Below are positions 24,584 through 34,700 of a stretch of 64,000 bases of DNA, piece by piece; position 1 is the first letter of the stretch, and each line of letters opens with the position of its first letter. The stretch is taken from contig JBGSJZ010000003.1 of the NCBI GenBank assembly GCA_041741455.1, forward strand, positions 1-64,000, written 5' to 3'. The notes beneath the pieces were generated by a model that searched no databases, had not been told where the DNA came from, and saw only the letters and a program-made list of their open reading frames with translations. The position numbers and the translations under genes are program-made. This stretch comes from CALESS01 sp041741455. GTDB lineage: Bacteria; Chloroflexota; Anaerolineae; Anaerolineales; Anaerolineaceae.

Positions 24584-25432
24584 TTATCCGCCGGCCTGGA
24601 AGGCAATCGACAATGTGCCTGGTCCGACGTGGGCGCCAACCACTGGGCTGACCTCGGAGAGGATCAGCTCAATCGGAGAGAAGCGCCTCCGGCAGGTTTC
24701 CATTAACTCCAGCGCTTTCTCCTCAGCCAGGGCGTGGAAGACCGAGATGCGTACCGGGCTGCGGCCGTGAATGCCCTCTTCAACCAGATCGACCATCTTC
24801 TCCAGTGCTTTGCGGCTGGTGCGGACGCTGGTCACTAGCTCAATTTTGCCATCCCGAATCTCAAGGATCGGCTTGAGGTTCAAGGCAGTACCCAGCAAAC
24901 GCTTGGCACTATTGATCCGCCCGCCAGCGGCCAGGTATTTGAGGGTGTCGACCGTGAAATAAACCCCAATTTGTCCATAGGCTTTCAGCGCAACCTGTTC
25001 ACATTCTGCCAGGCCGGCTCCAGCTGCTGCCGCTCGGGCGGCGGCTAACACCTGGAAGCTCAAGGCCATTGAGACCAATTTGGTATCCAGAATTCTTAAC
25101 CGATTCTCTGGATAATTTTTTCCGGCTGCCACGGCAGATTGATAGGTTGCGGAAATGCCGAAGGAGATGGGTAGCACCAGGACGTCGTAGCCTCCTTCTA
25201 GCAACTCATGAAAGATTTCTTCATACTGTCCGATAGTGACCTGGCTGGTGGTCGGCAGGCTGTTGGATTTGGACAGGCGGGTATAAAATTCGGCTGCTTG
25301 GATATCTACGCCATCCCGGTAGGATTGCCCTTCCCAATTCAAAGTTAGAGGTAAGACACGGATGGGGTGGCTTGCAACAAGTTCCACGGGTAAATATGCG
25401 CTGCTATCCGTCAGGATCATAACAGGGGGCAT
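24584..25432 (-). CDS. DegV family fatty-acid-binding protein
   Basis: 282 residues, ATG start behind GGAAAGGAAAA. It begins VMILTDSSAYLPVELV, the DegV opening (TDSxxDLP), and has PTTSQVTIGQYEEIF and VYFTVDTLKYLAAGGRI, both hallmarks of the family. DegV/FakB proteins bind one fatty acid and present it to the FakA kinase in Firmicutes. No FakA (DAK-domain) gene is in the window. It is monocistronic and divergent from the lipoprotein/VTC operon. Confidence 0.93.
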   Translation of the reverse strand: MPPVMILTDSSAYLPVELVASHPIRVLPLTLNWEGQSYRDGVDIQAAEFYTRLSKSNSLPTTSQVTIGQYEEIFHELLEGGYDVLVLPISFGISATYQSAVAAGKNYPENRLRILDTKLVSMALSFQVLAAARAAAAGAGLAECEQVALKAYGQIGVYFTVDTLKYLAAGGRINSAKRLLGTALNLKPILEIRDGKIELVTSVRTSRKALEKMVDLVEEGIHGRSPVRISVFHALAEEKALELMETCRRRFSPIELILSEVSPVVGAHVGPGTLSIAFQAGG

Positions 25433-25530
25433 GATTTTTCCTTTCCTTTCACTAGAAATTCTATATCATTCCGAGAGTTTTGACAAATTTAAACCAGTCC
25501 TATTTTATGTATAGATCACTACCAGTTATA

Positions 25531-25550
25531 GGTATGACCAGGGTCATACC
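25531..25550. promoter_or_regulatory. Perfect palindrome between degV and the VTC operon
   Basis: Two 9 bp arms GGTATGACC and GGTCATACC are separated by AG. The site is centred in the 260 bp divergent spacer, about 140 bp upstream of the lipoprotein start. It has the size and symmetry of an operator for a dimeric repressor; a small hairpin in RNA is the alternative. Confidence 0.5.
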
Positions 25551-25692
25551 CCCGCTTTGCCGGATGGTGGCTGAGTGTCTTCTGCGGTCTATTGGCTTAT
25601 ACCAAATCTAAACCTGAACCAGTTTTGATTCACATAAAATCAATACTGTGGAAACACAAAAAAAACCAAAAACAAAACCCTGGAGGTTTCGC

Positions 25693-27504
25693 ATGAAGAA
25701 ATTGTCTCTCTTATTGGTAACTCTGATTTTAATGTTTGCCCTGGCGGCATGTTCTGCCGCGACCAGTGCCACAACGGTCAGCGGTACGACCAACACCACC
25801 AGCAACACCACCACGGTCTCGAATTCGGATCCTACGACATTGGTCAATACGCCCGCTGTCTCTGTGGCGGATGCATTGGCAGAAAATAAAACATCTCATG
25901 AAGATGCCAAAGATGTGACCTGGGATGAAGCCTCAGTTATTGAGATTACCCTGAACGGCGATGCGATCGAAGCCAGCGGGGCTGGATTCGCAGTGAATGG
26001 CAGCACCGTCACCATCACCGCCGCGGGGATCTATCGCTTCACGGGCACGCTCAACGATGGACAAATCCTGGTCAATACAGATGATAAAGAAACAGTCCGC
26101 CTGATCTTGAACGGGGTGGACATCCAGAATTTGACCACCGCTCCGATTTACATAGCCGCAGCCGATGAGGTGGTGATTGTGCTGGCGGATAACACGGCCA
26201 ACCAGGTTTCCGATGGCTCCAATTATGTTTATGCAACCGCTGAAGCTAACGAACCATCCGCGGCCATCTTCAGCATGGCCGACCTGACCATTTTTGGGGA
26301 TGGCTCACTGACCGTGACGGGCAACTACAACGACGGCATTTCCAGCAAGGACGGTCTCGTCATCCAGAGCGGCACCTTGAACGTCACTGCTGTCGATGAT
26401 GGCATTCGAGGCAAGGATTATATAGTCGTGGAAGGTGGGGATCTCACCATCCAGGCCCAGGGAGATGGGCTGGTTTCATATAATGATGAAGACGCTACCA
26501 GAGGCTATATCTCCATTGAAGGCGGCGTGTTTGATATTACATCCGGTGGGGATGCCATTCAGGCCATGACAGATGTCTTGATCATGGCCGGTGATTTCAC
26601 CCTGACCTCGGGGGGAGGTAGCAGCGCCTGGGTGGATAAGACCAGCTCGGCCAAAGGCATCAAGGGTGTGGTTAGCGTCAGTATCGATGGTGGGACCTTT
26701 GTCATTGATTCCTCTGATGATGCCATTCACTCCAATAACAATGTAACCATCAATGCCGGAACATTCAACATTGCTTCCGCTGATGATGGCATCCATGCGG
26801 ATACGCTCATCACCATTAATAACGGTATGATCAATATCACCGAATCCTATGAAGGAATTGAAAGTGCATCCATCACCATCAATGCCGGCAATATCCAGGT
26901 CGTTTCCAGCGATGATGGCATCAATATTGCGGGCGGAAATGATGCCTCCGGTATACTTGGCGGTGGTGGGGGTCGAGGCCAGGATATGTTTGGCTCCACC
27001 GGGAAACTCCTGACCATCAACGGCGGAACGATCGCGGTGGATGCCTATGGGGATGGGTTGGATATCAATGGTTCGATTGAAATGACCGGTGGTGTGGTGC
27101 TGGTCACCGGGCCAACGGAGCAGATGAATGGTGCAATCGATTATGACGGGATATTCAACATTTCCGGAGGGACGATCGTCGCAACGGGCAGTTCCGGTAT
27201 GGCAATGGCGCCTAGCGCTTCCTCCAGCCAGAATTCAGTCACGATCTTTTTCTCAGCCACCCAGCCGGCAGGCACGCAGATCCGCATTGAAAATAGCGCA
27301 GGTGAGGAGCTGATCAGCTTTACACCCACCAGGGAATTCCAATCGCTGGCTTTTTCCTCAGCGAAGTTGGCGCAGGGTGCCACCTACAATGTATATTTGA
27401 ATGGCAGTCAATACACCAACTTCACCATCAGCAGTGTGGTTACCCAGGTCGGTTCGGGTGGCGGTTTTGGTGGCGGAAAACCGGGTGGTGGTCATCGCCC
27501 ATAA
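25693..27504 (+). CDS. Beta-helical carbohydrate-binding-domain lipoprotein (DUF4353)
   Basis: The start is placed at ATG 25693, with GGAGG ahead of it, giving 603 residues. The signal ends in the lipobox FALAAC. After a Thr/Ser/Asn-rich tether, the body is made of DUF4353-type repeats resembling a right-handed beta-helix: ITLNGDAIEASGAGF, IYRFTGTLNDGQILVNT, then many rungs of the form GTFxIxSxDDGIHxxxxITINxG (for example GGTFVIDSSDDAIHSNNNV). The C-terminus is Gly-rich (GSGGGFGGGKPGGG). Proteins of this kind often sit beside VTC and DUF4956 genes, as here. The ligand is unknown; calcium binding by the many Asp-Asp turns is plausible. Confidence 0.85.
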   Translation: MKKLSLLLVTLILMFALAACSAATSATTVSGTTNTTSNTTTVSNSDPTTLVNTPAVSVADALAENKTSHEDAKDVTWDEASVIEITLNGDAIEASGAGFAVNGSTVTITAAGIYRFTGTLNDGQILVNTDDKETVRLILNGVDIQNLTTAPIYIAAADEVVIVLADNTANQVSDGSNYVYATAEANEPSAAIFSMADLTIFGDGSLTVTGNYNDGISSKDGLVIQSGTLNVTAVDDGIRGKDYIVVEGGDLTIQAQGDGLVSYNDEDATRGYISIEGGVFDITSGGDAIQAMTDVLIMAGDFTLTSGGGSSAWVDKTSSAKGIKGVVSVSIDGGTFVIDSSDDAIHSNNNVTINAGTFNIASADDGIHADTLITINNGMINITESYEGIESASITINAGNIQVVSSDDGINIAGGNDASGILGGGGGRGQDMFGSTGKLLTINGGTIAVDAYGDGLDINGSIEMTGGVVLVTGPTEQMNGAIDYDGIFNISGGTIVATGSSGMAMAPSASSSQNSVTIFFSATQPAGTQIRIENSAGEELISFTPTREFQSLAFSSAKLAQGATYNVYLNGSQYTNFTISSVVTQVGSGGGFGGGKPGGGHRP

Positions 27505-27647
27505 ACCCGAACAAGAATAAGGTTTTTTATGAATTCTTGAATTTGTTTATTTCCCATCTCTCAGCTATACGAGAAATAAACCACTCGCCAGGTCAGTCAA
27601 AGTAAGATAAGAGCAATCAGGAATTCATCACCGATAGGAGATTTTGG

Positions 27648-28508
27648 ATGAATCGAAGAACATGGACGAACACAACCACACGAGACCCAGACCATTTGCA
27701 GGGTTGGATGCAACCTGAGAGCCAATTGGGCTGGACCAGCGATTCCCTGGATTTGGCGATCCTTTCGGATGGTTTTGACCCCATCACCCTCAAGGAAATG
27801 GATGAAGTGGCTCTACTCAATCGGATTGACACCAAGTTCTTGATGACCACCGGCCAGTTAATGGATACGCTGGCTGCGCTTCAACTGGATTACTGGATCT
27901 TATCGATCAAGGGTCAGCGCCTGAACCATTATCGGACTTTATATTTTGATACCCCGAATTTCAACCTGTATCAGTTCCATGTCAATGGTCACGCCGAGTG
28001 CTACAAAGTTCGCAGCCGCGAATACACCGATACTCAAACCTCATTTCTGGAGGTGAAACACAAGACCCGCAAGGACCGCACCATTAAGGATCGCATCCCA
28101 ACCCCCAGCCAGATGACGGGCATTAATCATGAAGCGGAAGATTGGTTGCAGACGGTCTATCCGTTCGACTGCACCAGCCTGGAGCCCAAACTCTGGAACA
28201 CCTTTACCCGCATCACCCTGGTCAGCAAGTATCTGTGCGAGCGGGTGACCCTGGATGTCAATGTATCCTTCTACACAGCCACGAGTTCCACCCAACTGGA
28301 TGGCCTGGCAATTGCCGAGGTCAAACGGGATGCCAGTAACAACACTTCTCCTTTCCTGGCGCAGATGCGCTCCCACCACATCCATCCCAGGGGCTTTAGC
28401 AAATATTGCATGGGTGTTTCCATGCTGTACGATACGGTCAAGAAAAATGCTTTGAAACCAAAATTGTTGATGATTGAAAGAATGACGGGAGGACTTTACG
28501 GTGAGTGA
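27648..28508 (+). CDS. VTC-domain protein (polyphosphate polymerase-like)
   Basis: 286 residues; TAGGAG lies ahead of the ATG. After about 45 variable residues comes the VTC/CYTH-like tunnel fold: LLNRIDTKFLM, YRTLYFDTPNFNLY, CYKVRSREYTDTQTSFLEVKHKT, and TLDVNVSF. These match the basic and acidic residues that line the polyphosphate tunnel in yeast Vtc4 (KxR, YFD, ExK patterns). The enzyme would make polyphosphate from ATP, with the product possibly passing through the DUF4956 membrane partner encoded eight bases into its 3' end. Activity is inferred from the family, not shown. Confidence 0.9.
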   Translation: MNRRTWTNTTTRDPDHLQGWMQPESQLGWTSDSLDLAILSDGFDPITLKEMDEVALLNRIDTKFLMTTGQLMDTLAALQLDYWILSIKGQRLNHYRTLYFDTPNFNLYQFHVNGHAECYKVRSREYTDTQTSFLEVKHKTRKDRTIKDRIPTPSQMTGINHEAEDWLQTVYPFDCTSLEPKLWNTFTRITLVSKYLCERVTLDVNVSFYTATSSTQLDGLAIAEVKRDASNNTSPFLAQMRSHHIHPRGFSKYCMGVSMLYDTVKKNALKPKLLMIERMTGGLYGE

Positions 28509-29139
28509 TTTTGTGAATTTCCTGGTAAGCTTCGGCTTTAATTTTCTGGTGGCGCTGTTGGTGGTTCGTTTCGTTTATTATCCATCCACCCACAACAAAC
28601 GCTACGTGTTCACCTTCCTGGCATTTAACACAGTGATTTATTTCGTGCTGAGCTTCATGACCAGCATTGAGATTGGCATCGGGGTTGGCTTTGGCCTGTT
28701 TGCTATCTTTTCGATTTTACGTTACCGCACGGATCCAATCCCGATCCGCGAGATGACCTACCTATTCGTCATTGCGGCTTTGCCAGTGATGAATTCGGCC
28801 AGTTCCAATGGGGATGTTTGGCCGCAGCTCATCCTTGCCAATGTTGTCATCCTGGCCATCATGCTGGTGCTGGAAAAGGAATGGGGTTTCCACTATGAAA
28901 CCTCCAAACGGATTGTCTACGAGAAAATCGAACTCATCCGACCGGATCGACGGGCTGAATTGCTGGCTGACCTGGAACTGCGCACGGGTCTGAAAATCAA
29001 ACGGATCATCATCGGCAAAGTGGATTTCCTGCGGGATACGGCCAACCTCAAGGTCTATTACGACGACCCGAATTCCGAAGGCTGGCTGCATGACAGCGAC
29101 TCTGAGGTGGTGATTGTCAGCAAGGAAGAAAGCCTGTAA
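28501..29139 (+). CDS. DUF4956 membrane protein
   Basis: 212 residues from a GTG start that overlaps the VTC gene by 8 bp. Four membrane helices occupy residues 5-125 (FLVSFGFNFLVALLVVRFVYY; VFTFLAFNTVIYFVLSF; a segment with GVGFGLFAIFSILRYRTDPIPIREM; LILANVVILAIMLVLE). A soluble C-terminal domain follows, with LELRTGLKIKRIIIGKVD. The FSILRYRT..IP.REMTYLF motif is typical of DUF4956. Its constant pairing with VTC proteins suggests a channel or anchor for the polymerase. Confidence 0.9.
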   Translation: MSDFVNFLVSFGFNFLVALLVVRFVYYPSTHNKRYVFTFLAFNTVIYFVLSFMTSIEIGIGVGFGLFAIFSILRYRTDPIPIREMTYLFVIAALPVMNSASSNGDVWPQLILANVVILAIMLVLEKEWGFHYETSKRIVYEKIELIRPDRRAELLADLELRTGLKIKRIIIGKVDFLRDTANLKVYYDDPNSEGWLHDSDSEVVIVSKEESL

Positions 29140-29213
29140 CAGGCTGTCGGTCAGGCAAAAGACGACCACGCCCACATAATGCGCATTCGATGGATGATTG
29201 CTCATTTGTCAGG

Positions 29214-29284
29214 GTAAGGGCGAAGCGGCCGGAGAGGTGAAAATCGATAATCTGCAGTGAAATTCCCGGCTGCTTCGCCCTTAC
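29214..29284. repeat. Long imperfect inverted repeat after DUF4956
   Basis: The arms (29214-29232 and 29266-29284) match at 18 of 19 positions, GTAAGGGCGAAGCGGCCGG against the reverse complement of the second arm, around a 33-base centre. There is no T tract. It could be a terminator, but the length and GC-rich ends look more like a small dispersed palindromic element. Confidence 0.65.
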
Positions 29285-29381
29285 AGTATTCGCATAGCCT
29301 TTGCAGTGATCTAAACCAAGGATAACCATGTCCATTCTGAAAACAACCAGTGCCCGGTCAAACACTCTTTACCAGATTGGA

Positions 29382-29387
29382 TATAAT
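29382..29387 (+). promoter_or_regulatory. -10 box giving a leaderless mRNA for the response regulator
   Basis: A consensus TATAAT lies six bases before the ATG at 29394, so transcription should start at or next to the A of the start codon. There is no Shine-Dalgarno sequence. The -35 region is weak (TCAAAC or similar). Confidence 0.65.
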
Positions 29388-29393
29388 CTAACC

Positions 29394-30083
29394 ATGAAAA
29401 GAAAAATTCTGGTGGTCGATGACACCAAGAATGTCCAGCTGCTGCTCAGCGATTTCCTCACCAGCCAGGATTTTAACGTGCTGACCGCTTCGGATGGGCG
29501 GGAGGCCCTGGAGGTTGTTCATGCATCCCATCCGGACCTGATCCTGCTGGATATCATGATGCCCAACCTGGATGGTTACCAATTCATCAGCCACTTGCGC
29601 CACGAATCGAGCATCCCGGTCATTATGATTACCGCCAGGCAGCAGGAAGCAGATATCATCCATGGCTTTGACCTGGGCGCTGATGATTACATCACCAAGC
29701 CCTTCCGCCTGCGCGAGCTGCTGGTGCGCATGCGGGCGGTCCTGCGCCGGGCGGGTCCCAGGGAATCAGACGAGGCTGCCATCTTGGTTGGCGACCTTTC
29801 TTTGGATCGCAACAAACATGAGGTGAAAAAGCAAAACCTGGTGATTGGCCTGACCCCGTTGGAGTTCCAGGTTTTGGAGATATTAATGCAATCACCGGGG
29901 CAGGTAGTCAAACGCGCCGAGCTGTGCATGCGCCTGATGGAAAATGGCTACATCGGTTCCGAATCTACCCTCAAAATTCACATTCGCAATTTGCGCCTCA
30001 AATTGGATGACGATCTCAATCAGCCGCGCTATATCGAAACCGTGTTTGGCATTGGTTACCGCTTTTTGGAAGCAGTAGAATGA
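29394..30083 (+). CDS. OmpR/PhoB-family response regulator
   Basis: The start is placed at ATG 29394 (MKRKILVVDDTK); 22 further upstream codons would lie over the -10 box and are rejected. 229 residues. The receiver domain is 1-118, with the phosphate-accepting Asp53 in LILLDIMMPNLDG and the conserved Lys in DDYITKPFRLRELL. The winged-helix DNA-binding domain covers 130-229 (LTPLEFQVLEILMQSPGQVV, ESTLKIHIRNLRLKL). It overlaps the kinase start by four bases. Its targets are unknown. Confidence 0.94.
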   Translation: MKRKILVVDDTKNVQLLLSDFLTSQDFNVLTASDGREALEVVHASHPDLILLDIMMPNLDGYQFISHLRHESSIPVIMITARQQEADIIHGFDLGADDYITKPFRLRELLVRMRAVLRRAGPRESDEAAILVGDLSLDRNKHEVKKQNLVIGLTPLEFQVLEILMQSPGQVVKRAELCMRLMENGYIGSESTLKIHIRNLRLKLDDDLNQPRYIETVFGIGYRFLEAVE

Positions 30084-31465
30084 AACGGTCACTCAAAGCC
30101 AAGCTGATCCTTTCCTACCTGGCGGTGGCGTTGCTCACTGTCCTGGTGGTTTCGGCGGTCATCCGGCTGACTTCCGGTCAATCCCTGATGGACCTGGTGG
30201 TCGAACGACAGACTGCCCTGCTCACGGAATCTGTGCAGACCTATTACACTGCCAACGGCTCACTGGATGGATTTTTTGCCTATTTCCTTCAGTCCAACCG
30301 TATCCAACCAGCTCCCGACCAGACGGTTTTCCCGGACAAACCATCCAGGGAGGGCGACATTCGTGGGGTATATGGCCTGGTGGATGCGGAATACCGGGTG
30401 CTCATGCCGACCTTTGGCTACCAAATCGGGCAGATTTTACCGGAAGACCGCTTGAAACGTGCCATCGCGGTCAAGGTGGATGGCAAAACCATCGCCTGGA
30501 TATTGCCGGACACTGGCAAGCAATTTGACCTTAGCACGGAGGAAAAACTCTTCCTGGAGCGCACCAACCTGGCGATTGGTCTTTCAGCCTTGGCCGGCGT
30601 ACTGGTGGCAGTCGCCATGGGATTCTTGCTCGCAGGAGCGTTGATCAAACCCATCCGCCGCTTGACCCAGGCATCCCAGGAATTGGCGCGCGGCAACCTG
30701 CAACAGCAAGTACCCGTTACATCCCTGGACGAGCTGGGCTTGCTCACGGCCACCTTCAATCAGATGAGTGCCGATCTGGCCCGTGTCGATGAGCAGCGCA
30801 AGCGCCTGACGGCGGATATCACCCACGATCTCAGCACTCCTCTGCAAATCATCTCTGGCTATATTGAAATGTTGGAAGGCGGGGAAGTTACCCTCACCCC
30901 CCAACGGATCGGCATTATCAAGACCGAGATTGAGCATCTTCGCCGCCTGGTTAGTGATCTCACCACCCTGACCCAGGTGGAAGCGGGTGGGTTGGAGATC
31001 CAGACTCAAGTGGTTCAACCTGCTTCGTTGCTCGAACGTGTATTTCAAGCTTACAAGCCGATTGCCGCCCGCCAGGGAGTGGAGTTGGTTCTGGATATTC
31101 CTGGTTCCTCCCCGTCGATTCTGGTGGACGAAGGTCGCATGCTGCAGGTGCTCAAAAACCTGGTGGAGAACGCCCTGCGCTACACCTCTGAGGGCGGTAA
31201 GATTACCCTCAGCCTTTCCTCCGGCGATCTTATCCAGTTACGGGTGATGGACACTGGATCAGGCATTGATGCGGAAGACCTGCCGTTTGTCTTTGACCGT
31301 TTTTATCGGGCAGATAAATCCAGGGGAGCATCCTCTGGCAAAATGGGTCTGGGTCTGGCCATCTGCAAGGCCCTGGTCACAGCCCAGGGGGGAACCATCA
31401 CTGCTGAATCCGCCGGCAAGGGTGAGGGTGCCCGGATAGTAGTATCCTTTGATCCGGTCAAATAA
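30080..31465 (+). CDS. HAMP-containing sensor histidine kinase
   Basis: 461 residues. Membrane helices at about 8-28 and 164-186 enclose an extracellular sensor region of about 130 residues without a recognised domain. HAMP is at 186-240. HisKA carries the phosphate-accepting His249 in DITHDLSTPLQ. The HATPase domain has the N box (LKNLVENALRYT), the G1 box (MDTGSGIDAEDLPFVFDRFY) and the G2 box (KMGLGLAICKALV). It is partner to the regulator just upstream. The stimulus is unknown. Confidence 0.95.
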   Translation: MKRSLKAKLILSYLAVALLTVLVVSAVIRLTSGQSLMDLVVERQTALLTESVQTYYTANGSLDGFFAYFLQSNRIQPAPDQTVFPDKPSREGDIRGVYGLVDAEYRVLMPTFGYQIGQILPEDRLKRAIAVKVDGKTIAWILPDTGKQFDLSTEEKLFLERTNLAIGLSALAGVLVAVAMGFLLAGALIKPIRRLTQASQELARGNLQQQVPVTSLDELGLLTATFNQMSADLARVDEQRKRLTADITHDLSTPLQIISGYIEMLEGGEVTLTPQRIGIIKTEIEHLRRLVSDLTTLTQVEAGGLEIQTQVVQPASLLERVFQAYKPIAARQGVELVLDIPGSSPSILVDEGRMLQVLKNLVENALRYTSEGGKITLSLSSGDLIQLRVMDTGSGIDAEDLPFVFDRFYRADKSRGASSGKMGLGLAICKALVTAQGGTITAESAGKGEGARIVVSFDPVK

Positions 31466-31571
31466 TGGGGATGTGTCCGATTTTATTGGGGGAAACCAAA
31501 CAATTTTGTAATCAAATAAAAACCCAAATCGACTTGCGTTAACATTAATCTTACCTTAAAATAGACAGAGT

Positions 31572-31609
31572 CTATCCAGTTTTCGCACTTTTTAAGTGAA
31601 ATTGGATAG
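31572..31609 (+). terminator. Imperfect hairpin downstream of the kinase gene
   Basis: CTATCCA pairs with TGGATAG around an inner imperfect stem that includes CACTT/AAGTG. Only a weak T-rich tail follows (CTGTTTGTATTT). It is 107 bp after the kinase stop and is the best terminator candidate in this gap. Confidence 0.4.
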
Positions 31610-31645
31610 CTGTTTGTATTTCCATGTTGCTTTATTGATTTGTTT

Positions 31646-31665
31646 TTGACATTAATATATGTCAA
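31646..31665. promoter_or_regulatory. AT-rich palindrome upstream of the giant surface protein
   Basis: TTGACAT and ATGTCAA flank a 6-base centre, about 95 bp before the start codon at 31760. The first arm also contains TTGACA, a perfect -35 hexamer, so an operator overlapping a promoter is possible. No matching -10 box is clear. Confidence 0.4.
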
Positions 31666-31759
31666 TTCTTGTGTTTAGCCACTTATGGAATGAAATTTTG
31701 TTTTCTGCCAATATTACCTTTACATATTTTGAATAACTTGGACATTTTCTGGAGGATGG

Positions 31760-34700
31760 ATGAATAATCAATTGGGCAATAATATGCAGACTCAATCATG
31801 GTCAAAATTCATTTCAGTTATTTTTTCGCTTGTTTTCTTATCTATCCTCATTTTTGCTGGATCTGTTTCTCCGGTTCATGCAGATGGTAGCGTAGATATG
31901 ACCAATAGCGGGGGGTATCGTCCTTATCTGGAATATCGCACCGATTTGAATGCTGGTATCCTGCGCCGGACAACCATTTATGTCTATGCAATGCCCACCG
32001 AGAGCATTTTGCTGGGTTCCAGTGCCACAGGTATCGGGGCGGGTAACATCACCTATGTGCGCCCGGACGGAACCACCGGCTCCTGTGTTGCCGGTGTGGG
32101 TTTGATCGCTAATCGTGCCCAGGAAGTGGCCGGTCCCTATGGAGCAGGTGGCTTCACTCCCTGTGTGGTTGTGGTTGGAGCCGCCCAGGGTGGAGTCTGG
32201 CAGATCAATTTCCTATCACCTAATCAAGCCAGCGCTACAAATCCCCCCCCATTGCTCGCGACGGCGGCCTGGGCGCAGCCAAATAATGTTGGCTACGTCA
32301 CAGCATGGGATGTTACGGTACGAACCGCCGGTTCTGTCGTGATGCCGGGTCGCACGTATGCCAATTATTTGTCTTTGAATATGGGCGGCAATGCTATTTC
32401 ATTGTCCTCTTTAATTTATGTGCAAACAAGTGATGGTTATCGCTATCGGGTTGACATGAATAGTATGGATCCGTTTGGCTTCATCTTTTTCTCCAGCCCC
32501 AAGGGATTGGTCGACAGCGGCACCGGAGACCCACTCTATCATTCTGTTGACTTGGAAGGTCCAAACCCGGGCTCTCTGCCAGCCGGGGTGACCATTGATG
32601 TTTCTGGCACTGCCACCCATAAAATATTCTTCAAGACCCCGGATTACACTAATCTCCCGGCGTCAGCGCCTATTTCTGGCGGCACCACCTGGTTGGATGT
32701 TCCCACTTTCACACCGCCTCCCCCGACCAATTTTGCCTTCACCGGCGCAGAGGGTACCCCCGGACAGGGAGGCACGAATCCTCTAGGTGGATACTTTAGC
32801 TTTGACACAACCCTGGATGGTAGTTTTTCAATCTGGTTGGATATCAACCAGGATGGAATTTACGGCAATGCTAACGACCGCCAGTTGTTTGACTATGCTT
32901 CAATCGGTACCAACCAGATTTTTTGGGATGGTTTGGATGGCACGGGAGCCGTCGTTCCAGCCAGCAGCCAGGCCTATAATGCCCGCATTACTTTGAACGC
33001 CGGCGAAATTCACTTCCCTTTCATTGATGTTGAAAATAATCCTACAGGTTTTGTGATTGTTCGCGAGATCCCCAACACGAGCCCACCCGATCCATCCTTG
33101 CTCTACTGGGATGATCGCACGGTAACCCAGGAAGGCGGCAATGTTCCACCTGTTCCGTTGTATTCCCTGGCAGGGACGCCTAGCAGTGGCGGGGCGCATG
33201 GCTTTGCATCCAATTTTGGAGACCGCGAAGCCATTGAAAACTGGACGTACTTGCCGACCACCCCGGTGCTGATGGCTGGCGGTGTTCAGCTTCTTCAGGC
33301 GGATCTGGAAGTAGTCAAAACCCATTCTCCAGCCAACCCGGTTGCCGGCCAGCCTTATAACTATACGATTGTCGTGACAAATAATGGACCCAGCGATGAG
33401 ACAGGGATCACTTTTGCAGATACCCTGCCAGCAGTGATGATCAGTCCTTCTTGGACCTGTGCGGTTACCTCGGGCACAGGAAGTTGTAGCGCACCTTCTG
33501 GTACAGGTAGCTCAATCAATTTGAATCTGGATATGAACAATGGTGCTGTCATCACAATCAATGTGAGCGGAACCCTTTCACCAAGTGCGGTTCCCCCGAT
33601 TACGAACACAGCGACCGTGACACGCTCTCTGGACGTGACTGACCCCAACTTGGTTAATAACACGTCCACCGATACATTCTCTCTAACGACTGGCTTCTCC
33701 CTGACGAAAGTTGCAGATGTTGCAAGTGTTGATGCGGCGGGAGATGTGATCAATTACACCATCACCATCACCAACACCGGCACTCAATCCCTGACAAATG
33801 TGACCATTGCCGATCTATTATTGGCAAACCAGGTCTGTACACCCCCTGAACCAGCTACTCTGGCTCCAACTGCGGTGATGGTTTGCACAGGCGATCACAC
33901 GGTCACCCAGGCAGAAATGGATGCGGGATTGCCGATCAATAATACTGTCACGGGGTCAACCAACGAATCTCCGGATCAGACGGCAAGTGAGACAGTCACC
34001 ATTACCCAGACTCCGGGGCTCTCCATTGTCAAGAGTGTTCTCGAAGCGAACTACAGCCTGGTTGGAACGGTTTTACATTACTCCTACCTGGTGACCAACT
34101 CCGGCAATGTCACACTGACAGGCCCATTTACTGTGACAGATGACCAATCGATTGATGAAGCCTGCCCGGCGACCGCTACCCTGGCGCCATTGGCCAGCAT
34201 CACCTGCACTGCCACTTACACCATTACCCTGGCCGATTTGAATGCGGGTAGTGTGACGAATATTGCGTCTGCCCATGGATTCTTCGCTAGCAACCCGGTC
34301 AATTCGCCAACAGATAGTGAAACTGTAACAGCCTTTATTGGGGCTGATCTTTGGTTGGAGAAAACAGTCACCACCTTAACTCCAGATTTTCGATCCAATG
34401 TAACCTTCACGCTCACGATTCACAATGATGGTCCAAGCAATGCAAGTAATGTCACGGTTCAAGATATACTCCCGGCCGGCTTAGCCTATCAAAGTGATGA
34501 TGGCGGCGGAGCTTACGCAGGTGGAATATGGACGGTTGGTAATCTGGCAGCCGGAGGAAGCGCATCACTGCAAATAACGGTTTATGTGGATACACCTCTT
34601 CCGGTGACAAACTATACCCAAATCTGGACAAGCGATTTACCCGATCCAGATTCAACTCCTGGGGACACCTCCATCACCCAGGACGATGATGCGGCTGTTA

